Source: Henriciella litoralis
GTDB taxonomy: Bacteria > Pseudomonadota > Alphaproteobacteria > Caulobacterales > Hyphomonadaceae
Direction of reading: 5' to 3'
NCBI RefSeq assembly: GCF_002088935.1
Contig: NZ_NCSS01000006.1
Location: 838,407-902,406, forward strand
DNA length: 64,000 nucleotides
Shown here: positions 62,121 through 64,000 of the stretch, piece by piece
How positions within the stretch are numbered: the stretch's first letter is position 1
Layout: every line of letters begins with the position of its first letter
Position numbers and translations under genes: made by a program
The notes under the pieces: generated by a model
What the model was told of the DNA's origin: nothing
What the model saw: the letters and a program-made list of their open reading frames with translations, nothing else
Databases searched by the model: none

Positions 62121-63266
62121 ATGTCCTGTAAACTGACCACGCTTCTTGCCGCCAGCACCGCCATGTTTCTCGTGGCTGGGCCAGCCCTGGCGCAGACGGT
62201 CGATGATATCGACTTTGGCAATGATACCAGCATCTGGGCCAATGATGGCTCCTGCGACGATCCTCGCTTTGAAGGCGAAGGCATGACGGCGCTGCTGGAA
62301 GACGAGAATATTGGCGCAGACGCCGCCGACTGCGAAGCCTTGTTCATTATTGGCGAAGTGACCCTGGCGGATACGGATGCTGCAGCCGATGCCGCTGCGA
62401 CGGCCGATGCCGAGCTCGATACTGAAGACGAGATCGACACTGACGACGCCGATGATGTCGATATGGCGGTGACGAACGAGGAATCTGACGCCGACTTGGA
62501 CGAAGCTGAGGCCCGTACAGCTGAAGACCTCCTGTCTGAAGACATGCTGCCAGAGGAGGCAGATAACAGCCGCGTCGACCTCGATGAAGCAGAAACACCT
62601 GATGAGCTGGCCGATGCGACGGCGGCTGAAGAATCCGATGATGCCGAAACGGCCTTAGCTGAGGGCGAGCCTGATGCGATGGTGGACGACGCCCTCGAAG
62701 ACGAAGCCGACGACACAGCTGCAACGGATGACGAACCACCTGCCATCGATTTTGGCGATGATGAGAGCAAGTTCGCGCTGGACGGCGAATGTGACGATGC
62801 CCGCTTCATCGGAGAGGCAATGACCAATACCGACCTGATCGCCAAGGACATCCGCCAGGATGCGAGCGACTGCAGGGCCGGCGTCGAAGCCGGACTGTTG
62901 CGGCTGCGTGGCCCGGGCGACCCATCCGTCGCAAGTGTTCTGGGCGAAAGCGAGACTGAAATCGCCGAAGAAGCCAACGAGGCCGAGAAAGCCGCGCAGG
63001 AAGACACGAAGGCTGAGGCAGAGGCAGAGACCGAGGCGTCAGCATCCGATGATATCGAGCAGCCCGCCTCAACCGGACTGATGTTCAACGGGATCGACTT
63101 TGGCGATGACTCGAGCAAGTGGGCCAAGGATGGCGAATGTGACGATCCAAGGTTTACCGGCAAAGGTATGACGGAAACGTCGCTGCTTGCCGATGACGCT
63201 TATCATGATGCAACCGACTGCCTGGCGGCCTGGAAAACCGGGGAGCTGAGGTTGGCCCGTAACTAG
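62121..63266 (+). CDS. exported acidic protein with three CDD modules, copy 2
   Basis: 381 residues, signal peptide ending at ALAQT. The same three modules (DGSCDDPRF, DGECDDARF, DGECDDPRF). The linker between modules 1 and 2 is expanded to about 130 residues of mostly Asp, Glu and Ala, and another acidic linker precedes module 3. Very low pI. Module-by-module similarity shows the whole three-module gene was duplicated. Start at 62121 with GGAGGA ten bases upstream; a TTG at 62112 is too close to it. Confidence 0.78.
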   Translation: MSCKLTTLLAASTAMFLVAGPALAQTVDDIDFGNDTSIWANDGSCDDPRFEGEGMTALLEDENIGADAADCEALFIIGEVTLADTDAAADAAATADAELDTEDEIDTDDADDVDMAVTNEESDADLDEAEARTAEDLLSEDMLPEEADNSRVDLDEAETPDELADATAAEESDDAETALAEGEPDAMVDDALEDEADDTAATDDEPPAIDFGDDESKFALDGECDDARFIGEAMTNTDLIAKDIRQDASDCRAGVEAGLLRLRGPGDPSVASVLGESETEIAEEANEAEKAAQEDTKAEAEAETEASASDDIEQPASTGLMFNGIDFGDDSSKWAKDGECDDPRFTGKGMTETSLLADDAYHDATDCLAAWKTGELRLARN

Positions 63267-63359
63267 TTTGGCACTGGCCGGCTGAAATCAGCTCGGGGCC
63301 TGTTTGTGGGCCGTCTGCGCCCTATATCCACTGGGTGAACATCAGACGAGGAGTCAGCC

Positions 63360-63782
63360 ATGCTGCCGCCAAAACCAGCCGATAATTTCAAGCGCGTAAG
63401 CCGCAGCGACAAGGAGTGGCGTGAGCTGCTCACAGAAGATCAATACCGTGTTGGCGTGAAGGACGGCACCGAGCGCGCCTTTTCGCCCGGCAATCACAAT
63501 GATGAGAAGCGCGACGGCACGTATCATTGCGTCGGTTGCGACACCCCGCTCTGGTCATCCGAGCACAAGTTTGACAGTGGCACCGGCTGGCCGAGCTTTT
63601 ACAAGCCGATCCGCGAAACGGCCGTCGACACCAAGACAGACTTCAAGATGATCATGCCGCGCAAGGAGTGCCATTGCGCCACCTGCGGCCTGCATATGGG
63701 GCATGTCTTCAAGGATGGCCCGCCACCGACCGGCGAGCGCTGGTGTATCAATGGTGTGGTTTTGAACTTCAAACCTGCCTGA
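63360..63782 (+). CDS. msrB: peptide-methionine (R)-S-oxide reductase MsrB
   Basis: A 140-residue repair enzyme reducing methionine-R-sulfoxide in proteins. Zinc-binding CVGC and CATC pairs, the FDSGTGWPSFYKP signature and the catalytic Cys in RWCINGVVLNF. No signal peptide, so cytoplasmic. The resolving Cys of some MsrBs is not obvious. GAGGAG Shine-Dalgarno. It precedes a lipoprotein gene, perhaps cotranscribed. Confidence 0.95.
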   Translation: MLPPKPADNFKRVSRSDKEWRELLTEDQYRVGVKDGTERAFSPGNHNDEKRDGTYHCVGCDTPLWSSEHKFDSGTGWPSFYKPIRETAVDTKTDFKMIMPRKECHCATCGLHMGHVFKDGPPPTGERWCINGVVLNFKPA

Positions 63783-63858
63783 ATAAATACCCCGGTCCAT
63801 GGACAGGCGGGCGAAACCCGTTACGTTTCCGTTTTTCGATAAATGGAGCCCTTGTTCA

Positions 63859-64000
63859 TGCGCCTTACCCTTCTAATGGCTAGCGTTGCCAGCGTCGCCC
63901 TGATCGCAGGATGCGCCTCCCCGATAGCAACAAGTGATAGTGCAGACAACATGACCGAAACCGCCAAAGACAACGCCCCAACGGAGGCAAATGCCGATGT
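63859..64000 (+). CDS. lipoprotein gene, 5' end only
   Basis: The first 47 residues are visible: a hydrophobic signal with the lipobox LIAGC (Cys at residue 19), then a Ser/Thr/Asp-rich linker (ASPIATSDSADN). The rest is beyond the window. Following msrB, an exported MsrA is a possible identity, but nothing visible proves it. GGAG lies nine bases before this ATG; an ATG at 63844 is the alternative. Confidence 0.6.

Noticed and set aside
62093..63163. 356-residue Ser-rich open frame on the minus strand
   Set aside because: Antisense shadow of the acidic CDD-repeat gene (Asp and Glu codons read backwards give Ser-rich sequence).

Overview
The window looks like a piece of chromosome from a marine-type alphaproteobacterium, most likely a Hyphomonadaceae/Maricaulales relative. 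This is inferred from gene content, not from a marker gene. The clues are a high-GC genome packed with overlapping genes, a hisS-hisZ-hisG operon, DUF1491, DUF1499, DUF2336, PAS_5 and MucR family proteins, a DnaA-domain-IV helix-turn-helix protein, GANTC clusters of the CcrM type, and many signal-peptide proteins with conserved cysteines. No rRNA, tRNA, CRISPR array, prophage or replication origin was seen.

Layout. 0-4.1 kb: a DUF3617-like secreted protein and the histidine operon. 4.4-10.9 kb: an HdeD-like membrane protein, oppB-oppC-thioesterase, a TIGR01244 phosphatase-like protein, an ATP-grasp-like protein and a metallo-beta-lactamase-fold hydrolase. 11-16 kb: a frameshifted DJ-1/PfpI gene, a DUF1499 pair, an acyl-CoA ligase and a phosphodiesterase lipoprotein. 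16.3-22.9 kb: a small membrane protein coupled to a desaturase, then pdxH, an SDR, mdh, aroC and a GNAT. 22.9-29.8 kb: two tandem secreted carboxylesterases, ferredoxin-NADP reductase, rhodanese, PRC-barrel, tdk and DUF1491. 29.8-37 kb: an orphan histidine kinase, sufE, the DnaA-like protein, an IS1595-family transposon with passenger genes, a PAS protein and MucR. 37-45 kb: a ten-gene Mrp-type cation/proton antiporter operon. 45-55 kb: DUF2336, DoxX-like, MFS, VWA, crotonase, amidohydrolase and two sterol-desaturase-family genes. 55-64 kb: an acyl-CoA synthetase, paired secreted four-cysteine proteins, MaoC, a cysteine-rich Sel1 protein, two three-module acidic CDD-repeat proteins, msrB and the start of a lipoprotein gene.

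How it fits together. Most of the window is housekeeping: His, aromatic amino acid and PLP synthesis, malate dehydrogenase, Fe-S assembly, and fatty-acid/acyl-CoA handling by two ligases, a thioesterase, a crotonase, MaoC and desaturases. A second theme is ion homeostasis and the envelope: the Mrp operon and a long run of secreted disulfide-type proteins ending in methionine sulfoxide reductase.

The most unusual parts are these. (1) A 2.2-kb element at 33505-35710 is bounded by 21-bp terminal repeats and 14-bp direct repeats. It carries an IS1595-type transposase plus three tightly interlocked genes of unknown function. (2) Two paralogous secreted proteins are built from a repeated two-cysteine, aspartate-rich module (61.1-63.3 kb). 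(3) The Mrp operon is non-canonical, with three separate proton-channel subunits and a MrpC that has a His/Ala-rich insert.
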